From assembly GCA_964557855.1 (NCBI GenBank), contig CAZLBP010000005.1, positions 1-64,000 of the forward strand: DNA of 64,000 nucleotides. The letters are read 5' to 3'. The first letter of the stretch is position 1. Each line of letters opens with the position of its first letter. Both the position numbers and the translations under genes were made by a program. A model generated the notes under the pieces. It searched no databases. It had not been told where the DNA came from and saw only the letters and a list, made by a program, of their open reading frames with translations. Positions 33,674 to 43,173 of the stretch are shown piece by piece. Origin of the DNA: JAJRZL01 sp964557855. Lineage in GTDB: Bacteria > Zixibacteria > MSB-5A5 > GN15 > FEB-12.

Positions 33674-36172
33674 TTGTACCAGGTGAATGATCCGTCCCAA
33701 ATACTCATCAAACCCAATTCCAAACTCTCCGTAATCGTTGCCGACGTTCAGCGACAGTTCCCTCTGTTGCCCTTACGCACAGGTGTGTTGTTTCCGGGAA
33801 CGGTCATGACCCTGCAGGTCGGTCGACCGGAGAATCTGAAAATGCTGCGGTACTGCCTGGACAACAACAACGAGCTGGTTGCCGCTTACGCCCTGGCCCC
33901 CTCGGACAGCAATGAGTTGGGCTCTATACACCAGATAGGCGTTACGGCCCAGTTGTGCGACTCCCGCCCGGGCATCGGCGAATCGCTGACGGTCACGATT
34001 GAGGGCCGGGAACGAGTCGTAATCGACAAGATTGTCAGACGCAAGCCTTACCCGGTTGCCGAAGTAAGCTATCTACAGGATCCGCAATCGGTTGACAAAA
34101 ACATCGGCAGTAAGATCAACGATGTGATCGCCATCGCCAATGAGATCACGGATCTGGACCCAACCTATTCGTCCGAGCAATTGTATGTGCTCAATTTGAA
34201 CAGGGAAAACCCGTCGCGGTTGGCTGACAAAGCTGCCTCAATCTTCCACATTCCGTTGGCCGCTAAACAGGAATTGCTTGAAACCGTCAATCTGCAGTTG
34301 CGTTTCGAGCGCCTGCTCTCCTGCCTCAATGCAGAACTGAACCGAGTGGCCGTGGCCCGGCGAATCGAGAACCAGGTGCAGCTCAACATAGAAGAAGAGC
34401 AGAAACGCCATTACTTGCAGCAGCAGCTTCTCGAAATCAGACGTCAACTGGGCGATGACTTTTCGGAACAGCGGGAAGCAACCCGTTTCCGTCACATGAT
34501 AAAGAATGCGACGCTCCCCAGAGAGGTGGCGGATCGCGCCACTATCGAGGTCGATAGACTGGCGCAGTTGCCGCCGGCATCGGCCGAGTACGGGGTCACT
34601 AAAAACTATCTGGATTGGATTCTGTCTTTGCCTTGGGGCAAATGTAGGCCCGAGGATTACGAAATCGCCGATGCCGCCAAGACCCTCTCTTCCGAATATT
34701 ACGGTCCGGTCAATCTCAAAGAGCAGATTCTGCAGCGGTTGTCCGTGCGCAAGCTGATGGGAGGAGTGCAGGAAGGTCCGACACTTTGTCTGGTCGGGGC
34801 TCCGGGTACCGGAAAGGCATCTCTCGCCAAGGCGATAGCCCATGCTCTCGGCAAGGAGCTGGTACGCATCTCCGTCGGCGGCATTAGCGACGCCAGTGAG
34901 ATCAAAGGATCCCCGCGGACGTTTCTGGGAGCCATGCCCGGCAAGATACTGCGCATGTTACGTGATGCCGACGCCTGCGATCCCGTAGTACTCATTGAAG
35001 ACATCGACTATTTCAATATGGAAAACGACTCGACCGTCAACATGGCCCTCCTCGAAGCGATTGACACTCGCTGGAGCTCCAAATTCCTGGACCGCTACCT
35101 CGGCGTACCCTTCGACTTGAGCAAAGTGTTTTTTATCTGTTCCGTGCGCGCCTACGAAGAAATCCCGGAACAGTTCATCTCCCGCTTTGAAGTTATAGAG
35201 TTGCCGGGCTATATCGAAAAAGAAAAGATAGTCATTTCCAAGAGGTACATTATCCCCAAGCTGCTGGAGAAACACGGCCTGCTGAAGTCGGAAGTCCGTT
35301 TCACCGACAAGGCGCTTTCCAGGATTATCAATAACTACACTATGGAGGCCGGCCTGGTTGGATTTTCTCAGCAGATCGAGAAGATCTTCCGCAAACTGGC
35401 GTTGGCCAAATCGGCCAAGCCCAGGAAATCCTGGAGTGTCAGCGACAAAAACCTCGAAGCGTATCTCGGCCCGGCGGTGTACATCCCGGAACGGGCGGTC
35501 AGCGCCCCGGAGATCGGCACGGCTGCCGGGTTGGCCTGGACCGGCTCTGGGGGAGACCTGATGTTCATTGAAGGGCTGAAAATGAAAGGGGAGGGGCAGA
35601 TTACGACGACCGGATCCCTGGGGGACGTTATGCGGGAATCCATCCAGGCGGCCCACTCTTACATCCGCTCCAAAGCGGATATCCTGGGAATCGACTACAC
35701 CGACTTCAACAACTTCGATATTCATATTCATTTTCCGTCAGGTGCCATTCCCAAAGACGGTCCGTCCGCCGGTGTGACTGTCTGCCTCGTTATTGCTTCC
35801 GTGATGGCCGAACGGCCGATACGGAATGACATTGCCGTCACGGGTGAGGTCACTCTTCGAGGCCGAGTACTTCCGGTTGGCGGCATCAAGGAAAAAGTGT
35901 CCGCGGCCTACCGAGCGGGAATCACACACGTTGCATTGCCCAAAGAGAACGAAAAGGACACCAAGGAACTTCCCAAGGAAATCCTGCGCAAGACCAAACT
36001 GACGTACATTGAACGCGTCGATGATCTGTTCGGTCTCTGCCTGCTGGAATTCACGCCTTCGTCATATACTCTGGAGAAGATCTTCGCTGAGGAAATTGAG
36101 AAGGCCAAGAAGAGAAAGTCTCGGTCCAAATCCAAACGTTCCGCAGCGTCGCGGTCGTCCTCCAGGAAGTAA
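33674..36172 (+). CDS. Lon-family protease with degenerate ATPase site
   Basis: An 832-residue Lon homologue with an N-terminal LAN domain (about 28-230), a helical region, an AAA+ module (about 340-600) and a C-terminal protease domain (about 620-800). The protease dyad is intact: Ser698 in PKDGPSAG and the Lys in GGIKEK. The ATPase site is altered at four positions: Walker A GAPGTGKAS (Ala382 for Thr/Ser), Walker B ED for DE (442-443), sensor 1 Arg492 for Asn, and sensor 2 Val562 for Arg. The start is TTG 33674 or GTG 33683. It may be an ATP-independent or slow-ATPase Lon. Confidence 0.9.
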   Translation: MYQVNDPSQILIKPNSKLSVIVADVQRQFPLLPLRTGVLFPGTVMTLQVGRPENLKMLRYCLDNNNELVAAYALAPSDSNELGSIHQIGVTAQLCDSRPGIGESLTVTIEGRERVVIDKIVRRKPYPVAEVSYLQDPQSVDKNIGSKINDVIAIANEITDLDPTYSSEQLYVLNLNRENPSRLADKAASIFHIPLAAKQELLETVNLQLRFERLLSCLNAELNRVAVARRIENQVQLNIEEEQKRHYLQQQLLEIRRQLGDDFSEQREATRFRHMIKNATLPREVADRATIEVDRLAQLPPASAEYGVTKNYLDWILSLPWGKCRPEDYEIADAAKTLSSEYYGPVNLKEQILQRLSVRKLMGGVQEGPTLCLVGAPGTGKASLAKAIAHALGKELVRISVGGISDASEIKGSPRTFLGAMPGKILRMLRDADACDPVVLIEDIDYFNMENDSTVNMALLEAIDTRWSSKFLDRYLGVPFDLSKVFFICSVRAYEEIPEQFISRFEVIELPGYIEKEKIVISKRYIIPKLLEKHGLLKSEVRFTDKALSRIINNYTMEAGLVGFSQQIEKIFRKLALAKSAKPRKSWSVSDKNLEAYLGPAVYIPERAVSAPEIGTAAGLAWTGSGGDLMFIEGLKMKGEGQITTTGSLGDVMRESIQAAHSYIRSKADILGIDYTDFNNFDIHIHFPSGAIPKDGPSAGVTVCLVIASVMAERPIRNDIAVTGEVTLRGRVLPVGGIKEKVSAAYRAGITHVALPKENEKDTKELPKEILRKTKLTYIERVDDLFGLCLLEFTPSSYTLEKIFAEEIEKAKKRKSRSKSKRSAASRSSSRK

Positions 36173-36196
36173 GCGCTTTCCCTCAGACAATATCGC

Positions 36197-36226
36197 TTGA
36201 CAAACGTCATTCCTCGTTGCTATATT
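36197..36226 (+). promoter_or_regulatory. Sigma-70-type promoter with long leader
   Basis: TTGACA (36197-36202) and TATATT (36221-36226), 18-bp spacing. If used for the dockerin gene at 36589, the transcript has a leader of roughly 350 bases. Confidence 0.45.
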
Positions 36227-36588
36227 AAACGCAACTGGCTGATAGTCTTATGACCATCCGCCTGGTAACTTCACGTTCGACACACGCTTGATGACATAAA
36301 ACTGTGTTGCTTACTTGACCGGTGGGATTTAGCTGACTTAAGTCGATTCATTCGGTCACACAAGAAGGTATGAGAGGAATTCCGTTTGAGTGATGGATAC
36401 ACAGACCAGGCCCGTCCGGGCAACCGGCTGAACAATCGTCCGGCTACGCCGTCAATGAAACCAACGAACATGTAGTATGAGAGCAACGTCGGTTTATCAG
36501 GTTGTTTCTCTCTTCGTTCAAATGAAGTTGTAGGGTGATTAACAAAAGTGAATACACGACAATACCAAAACGGCACGGAGGCAGATGT
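36227..36588 (+). other. Long untranslated leader or unidentified RNA region
   Basis: About 360 bases between a promoter-like pair and the dockerin gene carry no supported reading frame. The middle (about 36405-36460) has short GC-rich complementary tracts (GCCCG/CGGGC and repeated CCGG). I compared it mentally with c-di-GMP-I, cobalamin, TPP, SRP and RNase P RNAs and found no match. It could be a structured leader, an sRNA, or simply spacer. Confidence 0.3.
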
Positions 36589-38934
36589 ATGAGAGGTTTT
36601 CCTATTTTTCTCTTCATGTTCCTGGGTCTGAGTTTCTTCTGCGGTTCGGTTGCAGAGGCTCAGTTCAATCAGGATCCGGACGATTTGGGTGAAGCCGATA
36701 CGCTCGATTTGGTTGTAACGGTGGCGCCCGACTTCACTACCAACCAACTGCAGGTGCAGTTGGACCTGTACGTTTTCAACGATACCAACACGTTCAGTTC
36801 GGTATCGGCCGGCTTCCAGTGGGATAACCCCAATCTCCAGATGGATAGCGCCGTTGCGTCGCAAGTGAGTATCGACGCACTCGATATCGGTCCGTTCTTC
36901 TACGAAGACAACGATATTAATATCACGAATGCAAACCAGCGGTTTCTCTTTGGCGGCGCCAGGATTTTCAAGCCCGGGTTCACACCCAATCCGACTCGTC
37001 AACTTTGGGGTAGCTACTACTTCACGCTTTCGGATTGGCAAGTGTGTGACTCTATCCCGATTGACACACTCACGTTTAATGCCGGCAGCGTCCTCCTGTT
37101 TGTCTCGACCAATGGCAACTACTCTCCCTATTGGACCGGGCGCTTCGTCATTCGCGACACCGCCTGCACCCAAGCCAACCTTATTGTGGATCCGGATTCA
37201 CTCGGCTTCGAAGGAGTCCAGGGTGGTTCATCCCCGGCGCCTCAGTTGTTTACCGTACTCTCCGACGGTTTGCCCCTGAATTTCGACCTGGTTGAGAATA
37301 TACCCTGGATAGTGGTCAGTCCTGTGACCGGGATAACAACACAGCAGATCACCGTTCTACCGAATATCGTGGGCCTATCGGCAGGTACGTACGTGGATTC
37401 GATTCGAGTTCAATCGGGTCAGGCTACGAACTCACCACTCTACGTCAAGGTAACGTTCGTCGTCGAGGAACCGCCTCCGGTGATAAACGTCATGCCTTCG
37501 CAGTTCTTCTTCAACGCCATAGCGGGAGGGTCAAATCCGGCCGACAAAATCCTTACGATCAAGAACACCGGGGGACAGACCCTGAACTGGACCGTCAGCA
37601 ACAGCGAAACTTGGTTGAGTCTATCACCTGGAGCAGGTGTCGATTCGGGTGATGTTACGGTTTCGGTCGATATTACCGGACTCGCTTTTGGTGACTACCA
37701 CGACACGATAGTCGTGTCGGATCCCAACGCCACCAACGATCCGGTCAAAGTGCCGGTCATGCTCACCGTGGCTTCTGACCTCCCGGTAATTGCTGTTGAT
37801 TCTACTTTCAACTATGTAGTGGTCCCAACCGGCGTATCTTCGATACCCCCCGAGACCCTGCTTGTCAAGAACGACGGCGCCGGTACGATGAACTTCACAT
37901 TGCAGGAAAGTTCGTCACGCATTCTGACCTTGACGCCATCAAGCGGCACCGCACCGCAGGAGGTGGAAGTTGAATTCAAAGTCACCAGCGGCTCTGCCGG
38001 CGACGTATTCTCCGACACGGTCTGGGTCTTCTCCAATGAAGCCATCAACTCGCCGTATCCGGTTGTATTCGAGTTCCACTTCGTTGAGAATCCCGCTTAC
38101 ATTCAGCTTTCGACGGACACAGTACGTCTCAATCTGTACGAATGCGAGATGGGGACCACCGGCTCTCTGCCGATCGGATTGTTCACGGTGTCCAACGTCG
38201 GCGGCGACAACCCGATGAACCTCACGTTTGTCTGGGAGTCTGATCTTTTCGAGGTAACCAACTTCAGCAGCGTCGCCCCTGCCCTGGTGCAGGTCCGTTC
38301 AAAGTTCCTTGACCTGCCTCTTGGTGTCTATCTCGATACGATTACGATTGTCGCTCAGAATGCGATTAATAATCCAAGGCGACTCATTGTCAAGTACAAC
38401 GTGATTCCGGCCACACAAGTCCCCGAGATTGTCGTCTCGTTGCCTTTGGTGACGATTCCCGCCCAGGAGAACAGCGGCCCGGTGCCGCCCAACTCATTCG
38501 CTATCAATAACAAATACGGCGGTTGCATGGATTGGTATATTGAGGAAGACGTTCCCTGGCTGACACCGTCAGATTCCTTCGGCACGAATCCCGGTGATAT
38601 AAATCTCAACGCCGACGCCTCAGGTTATCTATTCGGTGAGTACCCGGATTCATTTTTCGTGTTCTCCGACACCGCGTCCAACAGTCCGGTCAAGGTCGAT
38701 CTCCTGTTCCGCGTCTGGCGCTTCCATGGCGACTTGAACTACGATGCGTTCATCAACGTTCTGGATGTCACCTATTTTGTCGCCTACTTGTTCCAGATGG
38801 GACCTGGACCGCAGCCGACCTTTTTCGTCGGTGACTTGAACTGCAATCATAAAGTCAACGTCGAGGACTTGACTTACCTGATCGACTACCTCTTCAGACA
38901 CGGGCCCATCCCGTGCGGCAATCCGTACAAGTAA
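36589..38934 (+). CDS. Secreted multi-domain Ig-like (BACON-type) protein with C-terminal dockerin
   Basis: A 781-residue exported protein with a signal peptide ending near VAEAQF. An N-terminal beta domain (to about 185) is followed by five or six Ig-like repeats of about 95 residues, most with a pattern such as NTGGQTLNWTVSNSETWLSLSP and a later GLxxGxYxDTI, as in BACON domains. The last 60 residues form two dockerin type I repeats (GDLNYDAFINVLDVTYF and GDLNCNHKVNVEDLTYL). The start is ATG 36589, about 8 bp after GGAGG. It is probably extracellular or cell-surface; the binding partner is unknown. Confidence 0.82.
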   Translation: MRGFPIFLFMFLGLSFFCGSVAEAQFNQDPDDLGEADTLDLVVTVAPDFTTNQLQVQLDLYVFNDTNTFSSVSAGFQWDNPNLQMDSAVASQVSIDALDIGPFFYEDNDINITNANQRFLFGGARIFKPGFTPNPTRQLWGSYYFTLSDWQVCDSIPIDTLTFNAGSVLLFVSTNGNYSPYWTGRFVIRDTACTQANLIVDPDSLGFEGVQGGSSPAPQLFTVLSDGLPLNFDLVENIPWIVVSPVTGITTQQITVLPNIVGLSAGTYVDSIRVQSGQATNSPLYVKVTFVVEEPPPVINVMPSQFFFNAIAGGSNPADKILTIKNTGGQTLNWTVSNSETWLSLSPGAGVDSGDVTVSVDITGLAFGDYHDTIVVSDPNATNDPVKVPVMLTVASDLPVIAVDSTFNYVVVPTGVSSIPPETLLVKNDGAGTMNFTLQESSSRILTLTPSSGTAPQEVEVEFKVTSGSAGDVFSDTVWVFSNEAINSPYPVVFEFHFVENPAYIQLSTDTVRLNLYECEMGTTGSLPIGLFTVSNVGGDNPMNLTFVWESDLFEVTNFSSVAPALVQVRSKFLDLPLGVYLDTITIVAQNAINNPRRLIVKYNVIPATQVPEIVVSLPLVTIPAQENSGPVPPNSFAINNKYGGCMDWYIEEDVPWLTPSDSFGTNPGDINLNADASGYLFGEYPDSFFVFSDTASNSPVKVDLLFRVWRFHGDLNYDAFINVLDVTYFVAYLFQMGPGPQPTFFVGDLNCNHKVNVEDLTYLIDYLFRHGPIPCGNPYK

Positions 38935-38961
38935 CGACACTTCAGTTCGTGACGTTTACAG

Positions 38962-38990
38962 CGCCACCGGGGTAACCCCGGTGGCGTTTC
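38962..38990 (+). terminator. Intrinsic terminator after the dockerin protein gene
   Basis: An 11-bp perfect stem, CGCCACCGGGG (38962-38972) with loop TAA and CCCCGGTGGCG (38976-38986), followed by TTTCTTC. Confidence 0.8.
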
Positions 38991-39094
38991 TTCATATGGC
39001 TGTCTATCGGTAAGATAACTGAACGGAAATGCCGGGATTGCCGTTATTACTAAGGAACATGTTGGTCCAAGAGAACCGCCGCCTGCCATTTTAG

Positions 39095-39122
39095 TTGACA
39101 AAATCGGTTTTTTTAGTACACT
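39095..39122 (+). promoter_or_regulatory. Sigma-70-type promoter of the M1 peptidase gene
   Basis: TTGACA (39095-39100) and TACACT (39117-39122), 16-bp spacing, about 95 bp before the start. Confidence 0.45.
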
Positions 39123-39216
39123 TATGTCAGAGTTACACCGGTGCCGACAGATCCGAGATACTGCAAGTTGTGAATTGTTGGATTATGCTGTTCTTCAATA
39201 GAAGGAGGTTTCAGTG

Positions 39217-41448
39217 ATGGAGTCAATCCGCCGCAATCATGGTGTCTTAACCTTGATAGTCTGCCTGATCGTGACAGGCAGTTCCGTGTCAGCTGATGCA
39301 GGCGGCCCCGCAACCGATTGGGATAAAGCCTCGCCGGCGGAGATACACCAAAGACTCTGGGAAGCCAAAGCCACCGCCCTGAGCGACAAGGAAATGGTTC
39401 GGCGCCTGGCCCAGGCAAAGATGGCTCCGAACAACCAGACCGATTACGATATGCTGTTCTACGACATATTCATCCGTGTCGATGACACGGCCGAGGTAAT
39501 CTACGGCCGAGTCAAGTTCGTGGCGCAGGCGACAGTGGGTGGGCTCAATACCGTCGAGATAGATTTCTACGACAACATGGACATAGACTCCATTGTGGCA
39601 CCCACCGGTCCGCTGTCTCACACCCGTGCCAACGACGTCGTGACGGTCACCCTGGACTCCACTTATCGCGTTAATGAGCAGTTCGAATTCGACTTTTTCT
39701 ATCACGGAACACCGGTACAGGAAGGATTCCAGGCCTTCTCGTTCTCCTGGAATTCCGGTAACCGTATCATCTCGACCCTGTCCGAGCCGTACTTCGCCCG
39801 CACCTGGTGGCCGTGCAAGGATCGCATGGATGATAAGGCCGACTCGTTCAAGATCGCCATTGAGGTCGACACGGCCTTTTATGTCGGTTCCAACGGTACC
39901 CTGGATTCGACCATTGACCACGGCGGTAACACCCATACCTTCTACTATTTCGTCGGCTACCCGATGGCCACGTATCTCTTTTCCCTGGCTATTTCCGAGT
40001 ACTTCGTCTGGTATGACGAGTGGGTGTATAACTCGGGTGCCGACACGATGCCATTGGTCCACGCCGTGTATCCCGCCTGGTACCTGTATTCGCTTGATCA
40101 TTTCGATATTACCCCCAGTGCTCTGACTGTACTTTCGAACAACTACGGGCAGTATCCTTTTGCCACCGAGAAATACGGTCACTCCAATTTTAGCTGGACC
40201 GGCGCTATGGAACACCAGACCATGAGTTCCATGGCCGGGTCCCAGTTCGGCTTCTCGACGCCGGTAGTCGTGCACGAACTGGCCCACCAGTGGTGCGGTG
40301 ATATGATTACCTGTGAATCATGGCACGACATCTGGCTCAACGAGGGCTGGGCATCTTATTCGGAAGCACTCTACTATCTCGAGACGGAAGGTTGGGCGAG
40401 CTACCACAGCTATATGAACGGGATGGATTACAGTCTGGGCGGCACTATTTATTGCCAGGATACGACGTCGGTGGGCGGTATTTTTACTTCTCGAGTATAT
40501 GACAAAGGCGCCTGGGCTGTCCACATGCTGCGAGGCGTTCTCGGGGACTCGCTGTTTTTCGTGGGCGTCGATGCATATTACAACTCCGCCCATCGTCATG
40601 GTTCAGCCACGACGGCTGATTTCCAGAACGTCTTCGAAACCGCCACCGGTGTCGATCTGGACTGGTTCTTCGATGAGTGGATATTCGGGGAATACCGACC
40701 CAATTACCACTGGGCCTTCTGGAGCGAGGTCTCGGATTCCAGCGGCTACGACGTCTACGTGTATGTCAAGCAGGTGCAGACGACCAACCCGCAGGTCTTC
40801 ACCATGCCGGTCGACTTCTACTTCGAAGGACCGGCGGATACTGCGACACTGTTCATTGATGAAAGAACCGACCGATTCAAACTGAATTTACCTCAGAACG
40901 TCACCGACATGGAGCTGGATCCATCGGATTGGGTGCTCAAGTATAACGTCAAAGCCAATTGGTGGCTGCACATCGTCTCTTTGGAAGACGAACTGGCAGC
41001 CGGACAGCAGTACACCCAGTACAACGATACCATCGAATACCGAGGCGGCTCCGGATCATACTCGTGGTCGATCTCGGCCGGTCAACTGCCTGATGGATTC
41101 GCTCTCGATGACGACGGTGTTATCACCGGTTCCACTACCGATACCGGCCTTTTTGCTTTTGATGTTACGATCAATGACAACAGCTACGGCTATACGGACG
41201 TGGCTGATTTCGTACTGTATATTGCTCCGGTAACGTACGTGCCGGGCGATCTGAGCAACGACGACGACGTCAATGTCATGGATCTGTCAATTCTCGTAGA
41301 CTACCTGTTTCGTCAAGGTGGTCCGCCCGAAATCCTGAACACGGCAGACGTTGACGGTTCGTGCGAGATCAACGTGGAAGATGTTACGTATCTGGTTGAC
41401 TATCTGTTCAGAAACGGTCTGGCACCTTTGCCAGGCTGCGTGGAATAA
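39217..41448 (+). CDS. Secreted M1 family metallopeptidase with C-terminal dockerin
   Basis: A 743-residue exported zinc aminopeptidase-type enzyme. A signal peptide (to about residue 28) is followed by the M1 N-terminal beta domain. The substrate motif WTGAMEHQ (GAMEN variant) and the zinc site HELAHQW with the third ligand Glu in NEGWASYSE follow (about residues 350-390). A putative Ig-like domain (about 600-665) precedes two dockerin type I repeats at the C terminus (VNVMDLSILVDYLF and INVEDVTYLVDYLF). The ATG start is 8 bp after AAGGAGG. It is likely an extracellular protein degrader. Confidence 0.9.
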   Translation: MESIRRNHGVLTLIVCLIVTGSSVSADAGGPATDWDKASPAEIHQRLWEAKATALSDKEMVRRLAQAKMAPNNQTDYDMLFYDIFIRVDDTAEVIYGRVKFVAQATVGGLNTVEIDFYDNMDIDSIVAPTGPLSHTRANDVVTVTLDSTYRVNEQFEFDFFYHGTPVQEGFQAFSFSWNSGNRIISTLSEPYFARTWWPCKDRMDDKADSFKIAIEVDTAFYVGSNGTLDSTIDHGGNTHTFYYFVGYPMATYLFSLAISEYFVWYDEWVYNSGADTMPLVHAVYPAWYLYSLDHFDITPSALTVLSNNYGQYPFATEKYGHSNFSWTGAMEHQTMSSMAGSQFGFSTPVVVHELAHQWCGDMITCESWHDIWLNEGWASYSEALYYLETEGWASYHSYMNGMDYSLGGTIYCQDTTSVGGIFTSRVYDKGAWAVHMLRGVLGDSLFFVGVDAYYNSAHRHGSATTADFQNVFETATGVDLDWFFDEWIFGEYRPNYHWAFWSEVSDSSGYDVYVYVKQVQTTNPQVFTMPVDFYFEGPADTATLFIDERTDRFKLNLPQNVTDMELDPSDWVLKYNVKANWWLHIVSLEDELAAGQQYTQYNDTIEYRGGSGSYSWSISAGQLPDGFALDDDGVITGSTTDTGLFAFDVTINDNSYGYTDVADFVLYIAPVTYVPGDLSNDDDVNVMDLSILVDYLFRQGGPPEILNTADVDGSCEINVEDVTYLVDYLFRNGLAPLPGCVE

Positions 41449-41481
41449 GTCTGCTTCGAATTCACCCGCCATACACGGAAG

Positions 41482-41511
41482 AAGGTTTCTGATGCTTCAG
41501 AAACCTTTTTT
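41482..41511 (+). terminator. Intrinsic terminator after the M1 peptidase gene
   Basis: AAGGTTTCTGA (41482-41492), loop TGCT, TCAGAAACCTT (41497-41507), then a T-run to 41511. Perfect 11-bp stem. Confidence 0.85.
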
Positions 41512-41583
41512 CCAATGGACCGGTTTCGCGTGCGTATCTAATTTGTATATTCAGAAGACTCTTAAGCTAAGGGAGTTATCCGG

Positions 41584-42903
41584 TTGACGATGAACAGACA
41601 ACCAAAGATCAAGACGTTTCATGTTTCTACCTACGGTTGCCAGATGAATCTGGCCGATTCCTCAACCCTGGCGGCGACCATGATCTCGCGCGGTTATCAG
41701 CGGGTCAGTGATGAGTCTGAAGCAGACTTAATCGTGTTCAATACCTGCTCCGTCCGAGAAAAGGCCGAGCAAAGAGTATTCGGCAGGCTGGGGGAGATCT
41801 ACAAATTCAAACGGCGCAAACCCCACCTCCAGGTGGCAGTGGTCGGATGCATGGCGCAACGGCTGGGTGACCGGCTCAAAGAAGCAGTACCGCACGTCGA
41901 CTACGTGCTGGGCACGGATCGCTTGTTCGAACTCCCCGACGCCATAGAAGGTATCGAAGGCACGTCACCGGTTATGACGGCTTTCGGGCATGAGAACATG
42001 GATACTATCCAACCCGTCAAGGAGTCGCCCTACTCAGGCTTCATCTCGATCTCCAGGGGCTGTGACAATTACTGCACATACTGCATTGTCCCGTACGTGC
42101 GCGGTCGAGAACGCGCCCACGCCGACCGGTACATTCTTGACGGCATCAGAAAGATGGTTGATGAAGGTGTGGTTGAAGTGACGGTTCTGGGGCAGAACGT
42201 GAACAGCTATCGATTTAACGATGTCGATTTTCCCGAATTGCTGCGCCGAGTCGCACACCGGACCGGAATACAGCGGCTCCGCTTCATGACCTCTCACCCC
42301 AAAGACCTGTCCAAAAAGCTCGTTGATGTCATGGCCGAGGAACCGAAACTTATGCCGCACATTCACCTGCCGCTGCAGTCCGGCAACAACCGGATTCTCC
42401 GCAAAATGGGTCGCGTCTACACCATCGAACACTACCTCAAAATCATAGAATACATCCGCGAACGGCTCGATTACGTCTCTATTACCACGGACCTGATTGT
42501 CGGTTTTCCGTCGGAAACCGAGGAGGAGTTCGAGCAAACCCTGGAGGCGGTCCGGCAAATACAGTTCGATTCTGCTTTCATGTTCCGCTATTCGGTGAGG
42601 CCCGGGACCACCGCCTCCCGCTACAATGATGATGTCCCCGAAGAGGACAAAATCCGGCGTCTCAACAAGCTTATAAAAATGCAACGGCAGATATCATACG
42701 ATCGCAATCAGAGAGAATTGGGACAAACCAGAAGTTGTCTCGTCGAGGGCTACTCCCGCCGCAGTAACGAATTCTACCGTGGGCGTACCGAGGGTAACAA
42801 GACGGTCCTGTTCAAAGCCGAACGGATCAACGTCGGTGACCTCGTGCAAGTCCGAATCTCGGCCGCCGATGCGTACACACTTCACGGTGATTTAGTCGAT
42901 TAG
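41584..42903 (+). CDS. miaB: tRNA-2-methylthio-N6-isopentenyladenosine synthase MiaB
   Basis: Radical SAM methylthiotransferase that converts i6A37 to ms2i6A37 in tRNAs reading UNN codons. The 439-residue protein has the N-terminal UPF0004 cluster cysteines in STYGCQMN, FNTCSVREKAEQ and VVGCMAQR, the radical-SAM motif CDNYCTYC (about residues 160-167) and a C-terminal TRAM domain. The start TTG 41584 lies about 8 bp after GGAG; ATG 41590 is an alternative. CDK5RAP1-like and RimO/MtaB relatives exist, but the start and cysteine spacing fit MiaB. Confidence 0.95.
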   Translation: MTMNRQPKIKTFHVSTYGCQMNLADSSTLAATMISRGYQRVSDESEADLIVFNTCSVREKAEQRVFGRLGEIYKFKRRKPHLQVAVVGCMAQRLGDRLKEAVPHVDYVLGTDRLFELPDAIEGIEGTSPVMTAFGHENMDTIQPVKESPYSGFISISRGCDNYCTYCIVPYVRGRERAHADRYILDGIRKMVDEGVVEVTVLGQNVNSYRFNDVDFPELLRRVAHRTGIQRLRFMTSHPKDLSKKLVDVMAEEPKLMPHIHLPLQSGNNRILRKMGRVYTIEHYLKIIEYIRERLDYVSITTDLIVGFPSETEEEFEQTLEAVRQIQFDSAFMFRYSVRPGTTASRYNDDVPEEDKIRRLNKLIKMQRQISYDRNQRELGQTRSCLVEGYSRRSNEFYRGRTEGNKTVLFKAERINVGDLVQVRISAADAYTLHGDLVD

Positions 42904-42951
42904 CCCTTCGACCGACCCCGTATCATTCCATTTCGTCCACCTTTGACTGTT

Positions 42952-42992
42952 GCGGCAGGTCTTGTCCGCCGGAGGCGGATGTGACCTGCTGC
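42952..42992. repeat. Palindromic repeat, A-type only
   Basis: Outer arms GCGGCAGGTC (42952-42961) and GACCTGCTGC (42983-42992), junctions CTTG and TGTG, and inner stem TCCGCC-GGA-GGCGGA (42965-42979). No B hairpin follows. Between miaB and the HDOD gene. Confidence 0.65.
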
Positions 42993-43173
42993 CCTTACTT
43001 TCCAAGTAGCTGATACAACAGTGAACGAGGATTCGTAGCAACCCTTCAGGTGTAAGACTTGCCATCTATTTAGATCTTCGCAGCTTACTATCATTTTCCG
43101 GGCAGTTCGTCTTTTGTGGTAAAAGGACTTATCCAGCGGCCGATACTATAGAAGTAGCCCAAAAGGAAACTGA

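Noticed and set aside
36400..36470. Possible c-di-GMP-I (GEMM) or other riboswitch in the leader of the dockerin gene
   Set aside because: A GGGCAACCGG...CCGGCTACGCC pattern is only superficially like GEMM; the conserved A-rich and tetraloop-receptor parts are missing.
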